DNA from: an uncultured Dysosmobacter sp.
GTDB lineage: Bacteria > Bacillota > Clostridia > Oscillospirales > Oscillospiraceae
Direction: 5' to 3'
Assembly (NCBI RefSeq): GCF_947631165.1
Contig: NZ_CANRKH010000001.1
Span: 1 to 64,000 of the forward strand
DNA: 64,000 nucleotides
Part shown: positions 7,336 to 16,264 of the stretch, piece by piece
Numbering within the stretch: the stretch's first letter is position 1
Layout: every line of letters begins with the position of its first letter
The notes under the pieces: model-generated
What the model was told of the DNA's origin: nothing
The model's input: the letters and a program-made list of their open reading frames with translations, nothing else
Database searches by the model: none
Position numbers and translations under genes: made by a program

Positions 7336-8628
7336 TCAAAGCTCCCCCGCCAGTTTTTCCAACGCCCTGCGGTAGATGGCCCTGCACAGATACAGGTCCT
7401 CCACCAGGGCGTATTCGTTGTTCATGTGCTCCGTCAGCTCGCGGCCGGGCAGCATGGGGCCGAATGCCACGATGCCGTTCATCGCCCGGGCGTAGGTGCC
7501 GCCGCCGATCACGGCGGGCTGGCTCTCCAGATCGCCGGTCATCTCCCGGTACACCTCCAGCAGTGCGGTGATGACTGGACCGTCGCGGTCCATATAGATG
7601 GGCGGATTCTCCTCGATCAGGACCGCCGTCATCCCCCAGGCGGCAGCCGCCGCCCGGACAGGTCCCATGACCTCTTCAGTGGTGAAGGTCACCGGTTCGC
7701 GGATGTTCAGTTTCAAAAGCAGGTCCTCGCCGTCCACTGTCAGGACCCCCGCGTTGAGGGTCAGCCTGCCGCTCTTGCCGTCCTCCAGGCCGCAGCCCAT
7801 CTTCCCTCCGTAATAGTCCCAGCCGATGTGAGTCTGGTAAAAATCCACGAAGGGGCTGTTCAGCTCCGGCACCGCGGCCAGCTTCTCCATGACCGCGGAA
7901 ATGGCGTTGACGCCGTCCTCAGGGAGGCTGCCGTGGGCGGGCCTGCCCTCCGCCCGCACCGTGATCGGCTGTCCGTCTGCGCCAGCGTAGGTCACAGAGC
8001 AACGAGCCGGTACCACATTGGCGGCGGTGCCGCCGGAGGCGGCCAGCAGGCCGCTGTTCTTCAGCGGCATCCGCAGTTCCGCCGTCAAAATGCCCTTTTC
8101 GCCATAGATGGCGGGGAAATCCGCGTCGGGCGTGATGCCGAAAACGGGAGCTTCCTCGTGTTCGACGTAATACGCCATGTCCTCCCAGCTGCCGGTCTCC
8201 TCGCTGAGGCCGAAAATGATCCGGATGCGGCGTTTGAGCGAAACCCCGGAATCCAAAATATCCTTCATGGCGTAAACGCAGCACATGGCGGGTCCCTTGT
8301 CATCTATGACGCCCCGGCCATAGGCCCGGCCATTCTCCGTCAGCGTCAAGGCGTAGGGTTCATGATCCCAGCCTTCGCCGGCAGGGACCACGTCCAGGTG
8401 GCAGAGAACGCCCACCATCTCGCTGCCCTCACCGATCTCCGCCCAGCCCACTTGACCATCGCAGTTTTTCGTCCGGAAGCCCAGGGAGGCGCACAGCCCC
8501 AGCACATAGTCCAGCGCCGCGGCAGGACCGGTGCCATAGGGAGCTTCCTCGGAGCAGTTCACGCCGGCCACGCTCTCAATGGCCAGCAGCTCTCCCAGCC
8601 GGGCCAGCATCTCCTGATCGTCACGCAT
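7336..8628 (-). CDS. M20 family dipeptidase, PepV-like
   Basis: 430-residue zinc peptidase of the M20A/PepV type. It shows the first metal motif CHLDVVP (His77, Asp79), the bridging-aspartate block GRGVIDDKGP (Asp109/110), the catalytic SEETGS, and a late metal-ligand region around GGGTYARAMNG. Family members cleave unmodified dipeptides in the cytoplasm. The ATG at 8626-8628 follows AGGTG; a GTG three codons upstream would overlap that site. The gene stands alone between the AGCS units and the BMP operon, consistent with amino-acid and peptide scavenging. Confidence 0.9.
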   Translation of the reverse strand: MRDDQEMLARLGELLAIESVAGVNCSEEAPYGTGPAAALDYVLGLCASLGFRTKNCDGQVGWAEIGEGSEMVGVLCHLDVVPAGEGWDHEPYALTLTENGRAYGRGVIDDKGPAMCCVYAMKDILDSGVSLKRRIRIIFGLSEETGSWEDMAYYVEHEEAPVFGITPDADFPAIYGEKGILTAELRMPLKNSGLLAASGGTAANVVPARCSVTYAGADGQPITVRAEGRPAHGSLPEDGVNAISAVMEKLAAVPELNSPFVDFYQTHIGWDYYGGKMGCGLEDGKSGRLTLNAGVLTVDGEDLLLKLNIREPVTFTTEEVMGPVRAAAAAWGMTAVLIEENPPIYMDRDGPVITALLEVYREMTGDLESQPAVIGGGTYARAMNGIVAFGPMLPGRELTEHMNNEYALVEDLYLCRAIYRRALEKLAGEL

Positions 8629-8646
8629 GGTTCTCACCTCTCAGCA

Positions 8647-8675
8647 ATTATGTTCGCAGTTTGTACCGCAGCCAA
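8647..8675 (-). promoter_or_regulatory. Possible promoter of the dipeptidase gene
   Basis: Minus strand TTGGCT, 17-bp spacer, CATAAT, immediately upstream of the ribosome site. It would give a very short leader. Weak match. Confidence 0.3.
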
Positions 8676-9037
8676 TAAAACAATACGCCAAGCTTTTCAG
8701 AGCCGGGCCGTCGCAGGCGCAAGGCTGCCGCCAGAAAAAGCCCGCATCGCCAAACACGGCAGAAACGCAAGCGTCCGTTTCACGGTTTTTCCGGTGCGGC
8801 TCGCCTAAATGATGTCAGGAATGAATATACATGAAATGTTGGAAAAAATCAACAACAATTGGGGTCCTGCCAGTCTCAAGCGTGATCTGCCAAACCCGGC
8901 GGTGCAAGCACGGAAAATCCGCCAAAACACCGGATCAAAATGCATCGCCAAAAGGAAAGACACACAGCTGACCGCGGCGCTCTTCCCAGGCGGCATGGCA
9001 GGCGGCCCAATATTTTCAGGCCAGCAGACGGTAAACG
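8676..9037. other. Intergenic stretch without a recognised gene
   Basis: About 360 bases between the dipeptidase gene and the BMP operon terminator. Open frames here (for example 8809-9159 plus) have no ribosome site, no family resemblance, and run through the terminator hairpin. I see no RNA gene or repeat. Confidence 0.6.
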
Positions 9038-9075
9038 AAAAAGAGGGCCGGCAAACTGGGCGCCGGTCCTCTTTT
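9038..9075 (-). terminator. Terminator of the BMP/COG0212 operon
   Basis: AAGAGGGCCGGC and GCCGGTCCTCTT arms (one G-T pair) around a 9-nt loop, followed on the minus strand by TTTTTCG. It is located about 150 nt after the last gene. Confidence 0.75.
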
Positions 9076-9227
9076 CGGGCTGATAAAATGACTAGCATCG
9101 CCGCTCCCCTAAAAGCGCCAAAAGCCGAAGGGATGCCTTGGACCGCTGTCATAAAGTGACACCTCCGCCGGGAGATCCGCGGGAAAGGCGTTCTGACGGA
9201 TATGTTCGGGGCCTTGGCGTTTTTCGA

Positions 9228-10271
9228 TCAGTTCTCGCTGTAATTGGGGGTTATAGTCAGGTCTCCGGACTTGATCTGATCCACCACGGCGTTGACCTGC
9301 TCCGCCACCTCTGCGGGTACCTGATCACTAAAGGGCGCCATGCTCACCACGCCGTCATGCAGGCCGGGATAGGACTGTCCGCCATAGCCGCCGGCCTTGA
9401 TGAGGTCGATCTGATTGGAGATCATATAGGGAATGTCGATGAGCATGGAGGTCAGGCACAAGCCGTCGGATACCAGGGTCGACTGGTCAGTGGTGTAACC
9501 CAGGCAGTAGATCCCCTTCTCACTGCACGCCTCCAAAACGCCGAGGCCGGTATGGTCGCAGGTCTGAAGGATCACATCCACGCCGTCCTCCATCATGGCG
9601 ATGGCGGTCTCTTTACCCAGAGCAGAGTCGTCGAAGGTGCCGGTGATCACGGTCTTGACCTCCACGTTGGGATCCACGCTGGCCACGCCCTCGATAAAGG
9701 CGTTCTTATCGGACTGCTGGGTCGTGTTGTTTCCGCCGCCCACATAGCCGACCTTACCGCTCTCGGTCATCAGCGCGGCCACGACGCCGCAGACATAGGC
9801 GCCCTCGCACTCCCGGTAGTCGCCGAACATGATGTTGGCGGGCAGCTCCTCGGCGGCCACATCCTCAGGCGCGTTGCCGGTAATAAAGAAGTTTACGCTG
9901 GGATAGTCCTCCGCCACACGACAGCAGGCGTCGCCATACTGGGCGCCATGGCCAATGACGAAATCATAGCCCTCTTCGCAGTAGTTTCTGAATACAGCCT
10001 CCATGTCGTTGGAGCCGACATTCTCTGTGTAGGCGGTCTCGTAGCCCATTTCCTCGATCTGCATCAGGCCCTCGTAAGCGGTCTGGTTCCAGGACTCGTC
10101 GGTAATGGAGCCGGGCAGCAGCACAGCAATCTTTGTGACCGTAGTACGGTCATCGCCGCTGGTTTCGGCGGGATCGGCATCATTGCTGCCGGTCTCGGTT
10201 TTGGTGCCGCCGCAGGCAGTCAGACTCAGGGTCAGCGCCAAGGTCAGTGCAAGAGCAAACATGCGTTTCAT
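9228..10271 (-). CDS. BMP family ABC transporter substrate-binding lipoprotein
   Basis: 347-residue surface lipoprotein: signal peptide with lipobox LTAC (Cys20), a short Thr/Asp-rich linker, then a periplasmic-binding fold of the BMP/Med (PnrA-like) type. Segments such as KIAVLLPGSITDESWNQTAYEG and DFVIGHGAQYG match that family, which usually binds purine nucleosides, though some members take other ligands. The ATG at 10269-10271 follows AGGAGG by 13 nt. It is the last gene of an operon with two permeases, an ATPase and a COG0212 paralog, with no other substrate-binding protein nearby. Confidence 0.9.
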   Translation of the reverse strand: MKRMFALALTLALTLSLTACGGTKTETGSNDADPAETSGDDRTTVTKIAVLLPGSITDESWNQTAYEGLMQIEEMGYETAYTENVGSNDMEAVFRNYCEEGYDFVIGHGAQYGDACCRVAEDYPSVNFFITGNAPEDVAAEELPANIMFGDYRECEGAYVCGVVAALMTESGKVGYVGGGNNTTQQSDKNAFIEGVASVDPNVEVKTVITGTFDDSALGKETAIAMMEDGVDVILQTCDHTGLGVLEACSEKGIYCLGYTTDQSTLVSDGLCLTSMLIDIPYMISNQIDLIKAGGYGGQSYPGLHDGVVSMAPFSDQVPAEVAEQVNAVVDQIKSGDLTITPNYSEN

Positions 10272-10329
10272 AGTTGTTTCAATACCTCCTGAAAATATTA
10301 CTTCCTGCTGCCGCAGGGAAGATACATCG

Positions 10330-11280
10330 TCATCGGCTCTCCTTTTCAAAGGGAACGCCCAGCTCCCGGGGAGCACGGATATTGTGTCCGGCCAGCACCA
10401 GCACCAGCACCGTGATGAGATAGGGCAGCGCCACCAGCACCTGATAAGGCAGAGCAGAGCCCTGGACCTGCAGGCGGATCTGCAGCGCCTGGATAGAGCC
10501 GAATCCAAAGCTGGCCGCCACAGCCGCCAGGGGATCCCACCGGGACAGGATCACGATGGCCAGACAGATAAAGCCCCGGCCGGCGGAAATGGACTCCGTA
10601 AAAGTCCCCACAGAGCCCAGAGTCAGCGACGCGCCGGCGATCCCCGCCGCAAAGCCGCAGAACATGTAGGCCAGGATCCGCAGGCGGTATACCTGAATTC
10701 CGGAGGCCTGCGCCGCCCGAGGATTTTCCCCCACGGCTGCCAGCTGAAGGCCCAGCTTTGTCCGGCGGAGCATGAAAAATACCGCCGCCGCCAACACCAC
10801 GGACAGGTATGCCAATATGTCCTGATGAAAGAATATCTCCCCGATCAGCGGGATCTTGGAAAGTCCGGGAATGGTGATGGGCTGAAACGTCTCAATGCTG
10901 ATATTGGCATTGGAGGTGCCGAAGATGGCCCGGTTGAGGAAATTGGTGAAGCCCATGGCCAAAATGTTGAACATGATGCCAATGATGGACTGATCCTGCC
11001 GGAAAAGCACCGACCAGACCGCCACGATCAGACTGCTGAGCATTCCCGACAGGGCGCCCATCAAAACGCCGGTCCAGAGGCTGCCGGTCCGCAAGGCAAA
11101 GAGGTAGGAGAAAAACGCGCCAAAAAGCATTTCTCCCTCCAAGGAGATCCCCATGACGCCCGCCCGCTCAGAAACGGTATCCCCCACGGATCCGTAGATC
11201 AGGGGAATGCTCTGACGAACGCCGGAGGAAAACAAGGCCGCCAAAAAGGCGGAAGAAAAAAAACTCGTCGTCCCGCTCAT
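10330..11280 (-). CDS. BMP-type ABC transporter permease (NupQ-like)
   Basis: 316-residue inner-membrane permease with about 8-9 hydrophobic segments, of the branched-chain/ribose permease superfamily used by nucleoside importers. The block YGSVGDTVSERAGVMGISLEG near residues 29-49 and the EAA-like GENPRAAQASGIQV segment are family features. The ATG overlaps the stop of the upstream permease gene by four bases, so translation is probably coupled. It should form the channel with the neighbouring permease. Confidence 0.88.
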   Translation of the reverse strand: MSGTTSFFSSAFLAALFSSGVRQSIPLIYGSVGDTVSERAGVMGISLEGEMLFGAFFSYLFALRTGSLWTGVLMGALSGMLSSLIVAVWSVLFRQDQSIIGIMFNILAMGFTNFLNRAIFGTSNANISIETFQPITIPGLSKIPLIGEIFFHQDILAYLSVVLAAAVFFMLRRTKLGLQLAAVGENPRAAQASGIQVYRLRILAYMFCGFAAGIAGASLTLGSVGTFTESISAGRGFICLAIVILSRWDPLAAVAASFGFGSIQALQIRLQVQGSALPYQVLVALPYLITVLVLVLAGHNIRAPRELGVPFEKESR

Positions 11281-12368
11281 CTGGCCGTGTTCACCTTCTT
11301 TCGTTTGCTCTGAGCCGCGCTGACAGCCATGCCCAGCAGGATGAACAGCACGATCAGCGCCTCCAGCACGCTGGTGAAGGATGCCGGGATCCCGGTTTTC
11401 ACCTGCATGGTCACAGAGCCCGCTGACAGCAAGGCCATAAACAGCGCCGCAAGCACAACGCCCACAGGGTTCATGCTGCCCAGCATGGCCACTACGATGC
11501 CGCTGAAGCCAACGTCACCGGCAACGCCCTCCATGAGCCGCATGGTGTTTCCGCTGATCTGGATGGCGCCGGCCAACCCGCAAAAGGCGCCGCTGATGAG
11601 CATAGCTAGGAAATAGTAGCGTTTTTTCCGCACGCCGCTGTACTCCGCCGCCCGTTCACTGCCGCCCAGCGCCCGGAGATGGTAGCCAAATCTGGTCCGG
11701 CGGATCATCACGCCATAGACTGCCGCCAATATCAGCGCGACCACAACGCCCCAGTTGATGCGGGACCCCTGGTATATTTTCGGCAGCGCACAGGCGATCT
11801 TGGCGGACTGCGGCTCCGCGCCGCTTCGCAGCGGATAAAACACGATGTAGCTGATGAACTGCTCCGCAATGTAGTTCAGCATCAGAGTCACCACGATCTC
11901 ACTGGCATTGAAGCGGACCCGAAAAAAGCCAGCCACTGCCGCCCAGAGCGCGCCCATCAAAATGCCCAGCAGGATCCCGACCGGCAGAGACCATATCCCC
12001 AAAAAACTGCCTACGGGAGGCACGCCCACGACGGTCATGCCAAGCGCGCCAAACAGCATCTGTCCCTCGCCGCCCAAATTGCTGAGCTTTGCGTGGAAGG
12101 TGACGGACACCCCCAGGCCCACCAGCAGCAGCGGTGTAAAATACATGGCTACCTCGCCAATGGAGGTGATGGAGGAAAGGGGCCGGAGCAGCATATAGTA
12201 GTAGGCCTCCAAAGGATCCGCGCCTACCGCCAGGATCAGGAGAGAGCCGATCAGCATGGCAGCCACTACGCTCAAAAGCAGAATGGCCGCTTTCCGGATC
12301 CCGCTGGCGCCGCGATAATGGGTCACGCTTTTCTGAAAGGACGCACTCATCTCAGTCAAAACGCTCAT
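11277..12368 (-). CDS. BMP-type ABC transporter permease (NupP-like)
   Basis: 363-residue permease with a cytoplasmic N-terminal 30 residues and about 9 membrane segments. The GGSERAAEYSGVRKKRY segment is the coupling-helix region and SNLGGEGQMLFGALG is a family block. Its ATG overlaps the ATPase stop (four bases), and its own stop overlaps the next permease start, so the cassette is tightly packed. Confidence 0.88.
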   Translation of the reverse strand: MSVLTEMSASFQKSVTHYRGASGIRKAAILLLSVVAAMLIGSLLILAVGADPLEAYYYMLLRPLSSITSIGEVAMYFTPLLLVGLGVSVTFHAKLSNLGGEGQMLFGALGMTVVGVPPVGSFLGIWSLPVGILLGILMGALWAAVAGFFRVRFNASEIVVTLMLNYIAEQFISYIVFYPLRSGAEPQSAKIACALPKIYQGSRINWGVVVALILAAVYGVMIRRTRFGYHLRALGGSERAAEYSGVRKKRYYFLAMLISGAFCGLAGAIQISGNTMRLMEGVAGDVGFSGIVVAMLGSMNPVGVVLAALFMALLSAGSVTMQVKTGIPASFTSVLEALIVLFILLGMAVSAAQSKRKKVNTAR

Positions 12369-13885
12369 GGCTTTCCCCCCATCATCAACAAAATGACCTC
12401 TTGGGTCGTGGTCTTTTCCGGCCGCAGCTGGCCCACCACCTTGCCGCGGTATAGCACAACGATGCGGTCAGAGATGGCAAACAGCTCGTCCAGATCGCCG
12501 GAGAACAGCACCACGCCGGTCCCCCGCTCTTTGGCCTTTGTGAGCTGGCTCCGGATGAACCAGGCCGCCTTCACATCCAGGCCTCTGGTCGGGTAGGAGC
12601 AGATCAGGACCTTGGGATCATTTTTCAGCTCCCGAGCCAGAATAAATTTTTGCAGATTTCCGCCGGAGAGGTTGGCACTGCGCTCCAGACAGCCGGTAGT
12701 GCGGACGTCGAAATCCGCCATGGCCTGGGACGCCTGCTCCTGCACGGCATGAAGATCGATGAGACCCCGCTTTTGCGGATAGCTCCGGTTTCGCAGCAGC
12801 CAGTTCTCATACAGCGGAAAATCCGGAACCGTGCCCACCGTGTTCCGGTCCGAGGGGATATACCCGATCCCACACTCAATGAACCCGGCGGGGTCGGAAA
12901 GGTCCATCTCCCTTCCGTCCACCTCGATGCGGCCCGCAGAGGCCCGGCGAACGCCCGCCAGCACCTCGGCCAGTTCGTTTTGCCCGTTGCCCTCCACGCC
13001 GGCCACACCGACGATCTCTCCCCGGTGTACAGTCAGCTCCACGCCGTTCAGCGTCTGGACCCTGCGGTCATCAAAGGCCTCCAGCCCGCCGCATGACAGG
13101 GCGATCTCCCCGCGCGGCTCCTTTTTGATGTAGCCGCTCATATCCGGCACATTGTCGCCGGACATCATCCGCACGATCAGGTCCTTGTCTGCCTCCGCGG
13201 TGTTGACGTGACCAGTGACCCTGCCATGGGAGAGCACATCGATCCGGCCACTGATCTCCATCACCTCATCCAGCTTGTGGCTGATGAAGATCACGCCCTT
13301 GTCCTGCTCCGTCATGTGGCGGATGATCTCAAACAGAGACCCGCACTCCTGGGGCAGCAGCACCGCCGTTGGCTCGTCCAGGATCAGGATATCCGCGCCG
13401 GTATACAGCAGCTTCAGGATCTCGATCTTCTGCTGCATGCTGATGCTCAGCTGCTCTACGGGGCAGTCCAGGTCCACCTCGATTCCGTAGCGCCCCTTCA
13501 ATTCCTCCAGAGAATCCCGGACCTTCTTCTGATCCAGCAGAGACAGCGCTCCGCCGGCGCTGATGAGGCAGATATTCTCCACAGCGCTGAACCGGCCGAT
13601 CAGCATAAAGTGCTGATGCACCATACCGATGCCGCAGGCCATGGCATCCTTGGGCGAGCTGATCTTCCGCTCCGTTCCCTTCACCAGGATGTGTCCCGCG
13701 TCGGGGCGGTAGATTCCGTATATGATATTCATCAAGGTGCTCTTGCCGGCGCCGTTCTCTCCCAAAAGGGCCAGCACCTCTCCCCGGTGCAGGGTCAGGT
13801 CAATGGAATCGTTGGCCGGAACGCCGCCGAATATCTTGGTGATCCCCCGCAGCTCCAGCAGGGGCTGTCGGCTTTCGTTGCTCAT
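12365..13885 (-). CDS. ABC transporter ATP-binding protein with two nucleotide-binding domains (NupO-like)
   Basis: 506-residue cytoplasmic ATPase built of two ABC domains, as in sugar and nucleoside importers. The first half has Walker A LLGENGAGKST, an atypical signature region LSISMQQK and Walker B DILILDEPTAVL. The second half has a degenerate Walker A (GVEGNGQNEL) and a signature NLSGGNLQK. One-domain degeneracy is normal for this class. The ATG at 13883-13885 overlaps the stop of the COG0212 paralog (ATGA). It powers the two permeases encoded just downstream. Confidence 0.9.
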   Translation of the reverse strand: MSNESRQPLLELRGITKIFGGVPANDSIDLTLHRGEVLALLGENGAGKSTLMNIIYGIYRPDAGHILVKGTERKISSPKDAMACGIGMVHQHFMLIGRFSAVENICLISAGGALSLLDQKKVRDSLEELKGRYGIEVDLDCPVEQLSISMQQKIEILKLLYTGADILILDEPTAVLLPQECGSLFEIIRHMTEQDKGVIFISHKLDEVMEISGRIDVLSHGRVTGHVNTAEADKDLIVRMMSGDNVPDMSGYIKKEPRGEIALSCGGLEAFDDRRVQTLNGVELTVHRGEIVGVAGVEGNGQNELAEVLAGVRRASAGRIEVDGREMDLSDPAGFIECGIGYIPSDRNTVGTVPDFPLYENWLLRNRSYPQKRGLIDLHAVQEQASQAMADFDVRTTGCLERSANLSGGNLQKFILARELKNDPKVLICSYPTRGLDVKAAWFIRSQLTKAKERGTGVVLFSGDLDELFAISDRIVVLYRGKVVGQLRPEKTTTQEVILLMMGGKP

Positions 13886-14634
13886 TTGCAGTGAACTTCG
13901 CACCACAGCTCCTGAACGGGCGGGATCTGCTCCCGCATCCCGGGAGCCAGGCGGCTCCAGATGATCCCCTTGCTGGGCCGGGGGAACTCGTGGCGTGTCT
14001 CAATGATGCGGGTCGGCGTGACAATATAATCGATGGCAGTGTCATACTCCTCCACGGTGACAGGCACGTCAGCCACCTGGCAGTCGTGTCCGGCGCCGAT
14101 GATAACAGTGCTGTTGTCCGCGATCCCCTTGCTGGAGAGCATGGCCCATTCCAGGTCAAAGTACCCGTGGCCCTTGCCGAAGCGGATGCCGCTGGGAGTA
14201 ATGGCGGAAGCGCCAGTGACCATCATGTCGATGTGGCCCACAGACTGCTTCAGCTGCGCCAAGGTCTGGTGCTTCCAATAGCGGGAAACGCCGTCCAGCA
14301 GAGAGGCCACTTCCTCCTTCCCCTCCGGGATCTGACCGGGCGCAATGAGGAAGAAGCCCCGGGTTATGCCATAGTTGGTCATGACCACCGTTTTCTTGTC
14401 CCGAAACGCCTGTTCCCGCAGCGTCTCCAGGTTGTTGTCAGGCGTGATGAAAATGACCTTGGCGTTTTTGTACATTTCGGTGGCGGTCAACAGCGCGGTC
14501 CCCTGCTCGCTGCCCTCATAATCGCAGATAAACTCTGAGAACTGCCAGCTGAATTTAGAATCCGGCTTGGCCACCTTCAGCAGCTCCTCCCAGATCCTGA
14601 CCCGTTCCGTCTTTGCGTCTACCTTTGCTTCCAT
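13882..14634 (-). CDS. COG0212 family 5-formyl-THF cycloligase-like protein
   Basis: 250-residue cytoplasmic protein related to 5-formyltetrahydrofolate cyclo-ligase. It is longer than the usual ~190 residues and carries the variant motif FGKGHGYFDLEWAML (canonical enzymes read GxGxGYYDR). This fits the COG0212 paralog clade, which published comparative genomics has linked to thiamin metabolism rather than folate. It opens an operon with a whole BMP-type importer, so it may act on the imported compound. Start ATG at 14632-14634 after GGGGAG. The family assignment is solid; the reaction is not known from sequence. Confidence 0.82.
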   Translation of the reverse strand: MEAKVDAKTERVRIWEELLKVAKPDSKFSWQFSEFICDYEGSEQGTALLTATEMYKNAKVIFITPDNNLETLREQAFRDKKTVVMTNYGITRGFFLIAPGQIPEGKEEVASLLDGVSRYWKHQTLAQLKQSVGHIDMMVTGASAITPSGIRFGKGHGYFDLEWAMLSSKGIADNSTVIIGAGHDCQVADVPVTVEEYDTAIDYIVTPTRIIETRHEFPRPSKGIIWSRLAPGMREQIPPVQELWCEVHCK

Positions 14635-14639
14635 GTCGT

Positions 14640-14976
14640 CATACTCCCCTCTTACTGTTTATGATGATTGTGATCATTATGAGATTCAAATTCAAAAACG
14701 CGCCTTGCGGGCAAGCCCGCCAATCCCGCAGATCGATAATGCCTGCCAGGCTTCTTCACACATGCCGGCAGGCGCCGTTTCCTCTCCATACGCAAGCGCC
14801 ATGTATGTTTCATGAATCGCGCAGTCAATATTGGTCATACCTTTCAGATCCTTGTAATCAATATATCACATATGTCATATAAAAATCATTTGCCAATCCA
14901 CAGAAATGTTGCACTTTCATCGGCCAATTTCCGTCAAATTCCCACAATCAGCGGCTTTGTTAGGCCGGAAACGAAG
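14640..14976 (-). promoter_or_regulatory. Structured leader/promoter region of the COG0212-BMP operon
   Basis: 340 bases with no gene. On the minus strand there is a possible promoter (TTGACT, 17 bp, TACATG, about 14830-14802). Next come two hairpins, GCCTGCC/GGCAGGC (about 14741-14775) and GCGGGC/GCCCGC (14706-14719). The second is followed closely by GCGTTTTTG, like a leader terminator. No known riboswitch class was recognised. Confidence 0.35.
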
Positions 14977-15015
14977 AAATGTCCCCGTCCGGCCCAAAAG
15001 CTGGCGGGGACATTT
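14977..15015 (-). terminator. Terminator of the symporter/aminotransferase operon
   Basis: AAATGTCCCCG and CGGGGACATTT arms around a 17-nt loop, followed on the minus strand by the T-rich CTTCGTTT; 20 nt after the aminotransferase stop. Confidence 0.72.
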
Positions 15016-15035
15016 GTGAAGGGTGGGTGCGGTTT

Positions 15036-16247
15036 TTATGCGTGTGTCTCAAGATATTGGCAGATCATTTCGCCCAGGATGGGGATGCTCTTTTGGATCG
15101 TCTCTTCGCTGGTCGTGGAGAAATTCAGGCGCATCGTGTTTTTGCCGCTGCCATCCGGGCGGAAAAACACGCCCGGCACATAGGCGATGTTCTTTTGGAA
15201 CACATAGTCGAACATCTCCAGCGTATCGGCTTTTTCCGGAAGCTCGACCCACATGAACAGACCGCCGCCGGGAAGGAGGAGCTTGGTCCCCGCGGGGAAG
15301 CTCTCCTTCACGGCCTTAGCCATGACATCGCGGCGGCGGCGGTAAACGTCGGTCACCATGCGGAGATGTCCGTCAAAATCGCAGTCCTTCATGTAGTGAT
15401 AGACCTGGCGCTGGGCAATGTTGTTCACCTGGAGATCGTCGCGCATCTTCAGATAGACCAGTTTTTGAATGCTCGCGTGGTCTGCGATGAGCCAGCCGAT
15501 CCGCAGTCCCGGCGCAATGGTCTTGGAGGTGGATCCGGAATAGATGACCCGCCCGTACCGGTCAAAGCTCTTGATGGCGGGCATCACCTCTCCGTTAAAG
15601 GAGATAAGGCTGTACGGCCCGTCCTCCACCACGAAGGTGTCATACTTCTCCGCCAGCTCCACCAGCTGCTTCCGGCGTTCCAGGGACATGCTGCATCCGG
15701 TGGGATTTTGGAAATCGGCGATGGTATAGATGAAGGGGACCTTTCCCTGATTTTCCCGCAGAACGGTCTCCAGCCGGTCCATCCGCATGCCGTCCCCGTC
15801 CATCTCAACGCCCACGATGCTGGCGCCATAGGCGCGGAACGTATCCAGCGCCCCAGGATAGGAGGTCCCTTCCACCACCACCACGGAGCCCGGCGTGATC
15901 AGGCCCTTGGACAGATAGGCAAGGCCCTGCTGCGCACCGCTGGTGATGAGAATGTTTTTGTAATCAATATCCGTCACCTGATAGCGCTTCATGAATTCCA
16001 CCAGGTATTTGCGCAGAGGATCGTAGCCGTCGGACGCGGCGTACTGGATAGAATCACCGCCCTCCTCGTCAAAGATCTGATCGTTGATCTTCCGGATGTC
16101 CTCAATGGGGAAGAACTCCTTGCTGGGAAGTCCGCCCGCGAAAGAGATCACCTGTATCCCCTCGCTGGCTTTATCGCGGATCTTCGCGGTAATGCTGCGA
16201 ATGGAGGACGGCGTCAGCGCATCCAAAAATTCACTGTGAATCTCCAT
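15036..16247 (-). CDS. PLP-dependent aminotransferase (fold type I, MocR/LysN-like)
   Basis: 403-residue cytoplasmic aminotransferase. The PLP-lysine lies in SGSTSKTIAPGLRIGW, the phosphate-binding SGAQQGLAYLSK in the first half, and FQNPTGCSMSLERR in the middle. This pattern fits the 2-aminoadipate/aromatic aminotransferase group without the GntR DNA-binding domain of MocR proteins. It follows the DAACS symporter gene by 17 nt, so it probably transaminates the amino acid that symporter imports. The ribosome site is weak (GCGAGG). A terminator follows. Confidence 0.9.
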   Translation of the reverse strand: MEIHSEFLDALTPSSIRSITAKIRDKASEGIQVISFAGGLPSKEFFPIEDIRKINDQIFDEEGGDSIQYAASDGYDPLRKYLVEFMKRYQVTDIDYKNILITSGAQQGLAYLSKGLITPGSVVVVEGTSYPGALDTFRAYGASIVGVEMDGDGMRMDRLETVLRENQGKVPFIYTIADFQNPTGCSMSLERRKQLVELAEKYDTFVVEDGPYSLISFNGEVMPAIKSFDRYGRVIYSGSTSKTIAPGLRIGWLIADHASIQKLVYLKMRDDLQVNNIAQRQVYHYMKDCDFDGHLRMVTDVYRRRRDVMAKAVKESFPAGTKLLLPGGGLFMWVELPEKADTLEMFDYVFQKNIAYVPGVFFRPDGSGKNTMRLNFSTTSEETIQKSIPILGEMICQYLETHA

Positions 16248-16264
16248 GTCTGGGCCTCGCTTTC

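Noticed and set aside
8809-9159. 116-codon plus-strand open frame between the dipeptidase and BMP genes
   Set aside because: No ribosome site, no protein-family character, and it crosses the operon terminator hairpin.
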